Shown here piece after piece: positions 62,001-64,000 of a DNA stretch of 64,000 nucleotides; position 1 is the first letter of the stretch, and every line of letters begins with the position of its first letter. The DNA comes from Aspergillus flavus. Taxonomy: Eukaryota; Ascomycota; Eurotiomycetes; Eurotiales; Aspergillaceae. The notes beneath the pieces were generated by a model, which was given only the letters and a program-made list of their open reading frames with translations, did not search any database and had not been told where the DNA came from. Location of the stretch: contig NC_092403.1 of the NCBI RefSeq assembly GCF_009017415.1, positions 248,001 through 312,000 on the forward strand. The letters run 5' to 3'. Both the position numbers and the translations under genes were made by a program.

Positions 62001-63794
62001 GGAGGTGGCACGAAATGGTTCCTTCCCGTCCTATCAAAGCTTGACATTCCGGTCGAGTACACTTTCACCGACATCTCACCAGCATTTCTCGCGCAAGCTA
62101 GACGACGTTTCAAAGAGTATTCGTTTGTGCAATATCGTATTCATGATATTGAGAAGCCCCCGCCCGATGATCTCGTGAGCACGCAGCACATCATTATAGC
62201 CAGCAACGCCGTTCACGCCACATCCAGTCTACAAGAGTCCACGCGAAACATGCGGAAGGCCCTGCGGTCAGATGGAGTGGTCCTAATGTTGGAAATGACG
62301 CGACCAGCGTTCGCAATTGATATTGTCTTTGGCCTCTTTCGTGGGTGGTGGGTTTTCAACGATGGTCGCAACCATGCCATTACCAACGAACACCGTTGGG
62401 AGACAGATATGCACACGGTCGGTTACGGCCATGTAGACTGGACAGATGGTCATTCACCGGAGGTCAGTGTACAGAGAGTCATCTTCGCCACAGCGACCGG
62501 GACACAAAGTGAACGCTTGCCGCTCGGCAAGCCTCTAGAAAAGGTGCACCCAGTACAAAAGGTAGACAACGCTTCGCGGAGGAAAGTGATTGATAAGTAT
62601 ATACGACGGAGTATTGAGACTTTCACTCTGCCTGTGACTTCACAGAACGGCTTTGGGTCAGATGGGCAGGTCGTACTATTAACGGGGGCAACCGGTAGCC
62701 TCGGTAGCCATATTGTGGCGCATCTCGCTCAACGACAGTCTGTAAAGACTATATTCTGTCTGAACCGGGGTAATCCCAATGAGGAGCCATTCCAAAAACA
62801 GACGTCCGCACTCAAGAAGCGCGGGATACCCCTAGCCACTCATGAAATGTGTAAAGTAAAGGCACTGACAGCAACTATCTCTCATCACAAACTGGGGCTT
62901 TCGTCAGAGCTATATGACACTCTCAAGACCACTGTGACCCATATCATCCACAATGCTTGGCCAATGAATGGGGGGTTGAAGCTATCGGGCTTTGAGAAGC
63001 AATTCGAAGCGATGCGTCACCTAGTCGACCTCGCGAGCGACATCGCATGCCATCTTCCCACAGAGTCAAAAGTTAGGTTTCAGTTTGTTTCCTCTATTGC
63101 GACTGTCGGACATTACCCCATCGTTACCAGTCAGAATAATGTCCCAGAACAATCAACAAACATCGAGTTTGTGTTATCCAATGGATATGGTGAGGCGAAG
63201 TTTGTCTGCGAGCGAATCCTCCAGGAGACTCTCCAGCGATATCCGAGTCGCTTCCAAGTTATGGTAGTTCGTCCGGGCCAGATCGCTGGATCTTCTAGCA
63301 GTGGGTGCTGGAACACAGCAGAGCACTTCCCCGCTATGGTCAAGTCAGCACAAACACTCAGGGCACTTCCGGATCTGCAAGGAGATCTTTCGTGGACACC
63401 TGTGAATGATATCGCCGCCAGTATAGTGGAGTTATTGCTGACTGACAATACACCTTATCCGGTGTATCACTTGGATAACCCCATCCGCCAACCTTGGCAT
63501 GACATGATACGCATTTTGGCTAGTGAGCTTAGTATTCCTACCGGTAATATTGTCCCCTTCTCTGAATGGATCCAACGAGTCCGCAGCTTCCCAGGATCAA
63601 GAGAAGATAATCCAGCAGGTATGATGGCCGACTGGTTGGAAGAAAACTTTGAGCGTATGTCATGTAGCGGAGTTTTGTTGGAAACGACAAGAGCGAGGGA
63701 GCATTCCTCGACTCTGGCTGGGGTCGGGCCGGTCAGTGAGGAGGTCACTCGGCGGTATTTGCATTGTTGGAAGCAGTGTGGATTCTTGCACTAG
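56004..63794 (+). CDS. Non-reducing polyketide synthase, SAT-KS-AT-PT-ACP-MT-R (MrPigA-like)
   Basis: Cytosolic multidomain enzyme that builds and C-methylates an aromatic polyketide and releases it as an aldehyde. Two exons, 56004-56669 and 56718-63794, give 2580 residues; the 48-nt intron lies in the SAT/KS linker. Domains: SAT with GFCIG (Cys152); KS from about 397 (VDSACSGSA, Cys559; EAHGTGTQAGD); AT (VVGHSFGELTAL, Ser1009); product template around 1300-1600 (His in SIAGHVVSH); one ACP (GVDSLMAMEL, Ser1686); C-methyltransferase (LEMGAGTGGGTKWF near 1977); and reductive release domain (LLTGATGSLGSH near 2209; YGEAK as YxxxK). There is no thioesterase. This order is that of azaphilone and citrinin NR-PKSs; with FAS genes beside it, the Monascus pigment PKS is the closest match. 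All active residues are present. The starter unit is unknown. Confidence 0.95.
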
Positions 63795-64000
63795 GGGTTA
63801 GATATCTAATAGAAGCTAATTTAGTCTCACTGATAGATTCTATTTCGCATCGTGTGCCTCGCGTTTATAGAATTGGGAAACATGATCCACAGGAATTTGT
63901 GGGATTAATTAAAATAATTGTGATGGTGTTTCTTTTACACATAATCCGTTAGCGCTAGGTCGTATCAGGAAAGGCCTTTCGGCTACCTAGTAGGTACCTA
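63795..64000. other. PKS 3' flank, window edge
   Basis: AT-rich 206 bases after the PKS stop. No gene can be supported before the window ends, so the cluster may continue to the right. Confidence 0.4.

Noticed and set aside
56004..63794. Aflatoxin/sterigmatocystin-type cluster because of the FAS pair beside an NR-PKS
   Set aside because: The norsolorinic acid synthases end in a thioesterase/cyclase and lack a methyltransferase. This PKS has MT and reductive release domains, and the neighbours (FAD monooxygenase, BAHD acyltransferase, ankyrin) fit azaphilones.
1..64000. Transposons, CRISPR arrays, tRNA or rRNA genes
   Set aside because: I found no transposase motifs, terminal repeats, regularly spaced repeats or conserved tRNA/rRNA sequence by eye; a tRNA scan and repeat search would be needed to be certain.

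Overview
The window is nuclear DNA of a filamentous ascomycete, most likely an Eurotiales mould (Aspergillus, Penicillium, Monascus or a relative). Evidence: many short spliceosomal introns (about 45-60 nt, GT..AG, with CTAAC-like branch points), no bacterial operon signals, two Zn2Cys6 regulators, a 2404-residue cell-wall alpha-1,3-glucan synthase, a eqolisin-type acid protease, and a fungal fatty acid synthase/non-reducing polyketide synthase (NR-PKS) gene cluster. The exact species cannot be read from the sequence.

Left part (1-28.8 kb): ordinary accessory and housekeeping genes. In order: a Zn2Cys6 regulator, a short-chain dehydrogenase, a hemerythrin-like protein with a probable mitochondrial leader, a secreted glutamic protease, a Dal5/anion:cation-symporter type MFS transporter in ten exons, a type-B carboxylesterase, a homocysteine S-methyltransferase, an SRR1-domain protein, a drug/polyamine-type MFS transporter with an unclear 5' end, and the alpha-1,3-glucan synthase. 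Gaps at 12.9-15.3 kb and 18.2-21.4 kb hold only doubtful coding traces.

Right part (29.2-63.8 kb): a secondary-metabolite cluster. A divergent pair encodes complete fatty acid synthase alpha and beta subunits. They are followed by an FAD monooxygenase, an ankyrin-repeat protein, a GH89 alpha-N-acetylglucosaminidase, a BAHD-like acyltransferase, a Zn2Cys6 regulator and an NR-PKS of SAT-KS-AT-PT-ACP-MT-R architecture. This gene set matches the Monascus azaphilone pigment (MonAzP) type: the NR-PKS makes a methylated aromatic polyketide released as an aldehyde by the R domain, the FAD monooxygenase dearomatises it to a pyranoquinone, the FAS pair makes a medium-chain (beta-keto)acyl chain, and the acyltransferase joins the two. 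The ketoreductase and enoyl/quinone oxidoreductases expected of that pathway are not in the window. The PKS ends 206 bases before the right edge, so they may lie beyond it.

Most notable oddities: an in-frame TGA in the ankyrin gene, exactly where neighbouring repeats carry Arg, beside a good splice donor that could remove one whole repeat; a GH89 glycosidase inside the cluster; a repeated AAACTCCG motif in the FAS, acyltransferase and PKS promoters; and a coding-poor 2.4 kb gap between regulator and acyltransferase that may hold an oxidoreductase relic.
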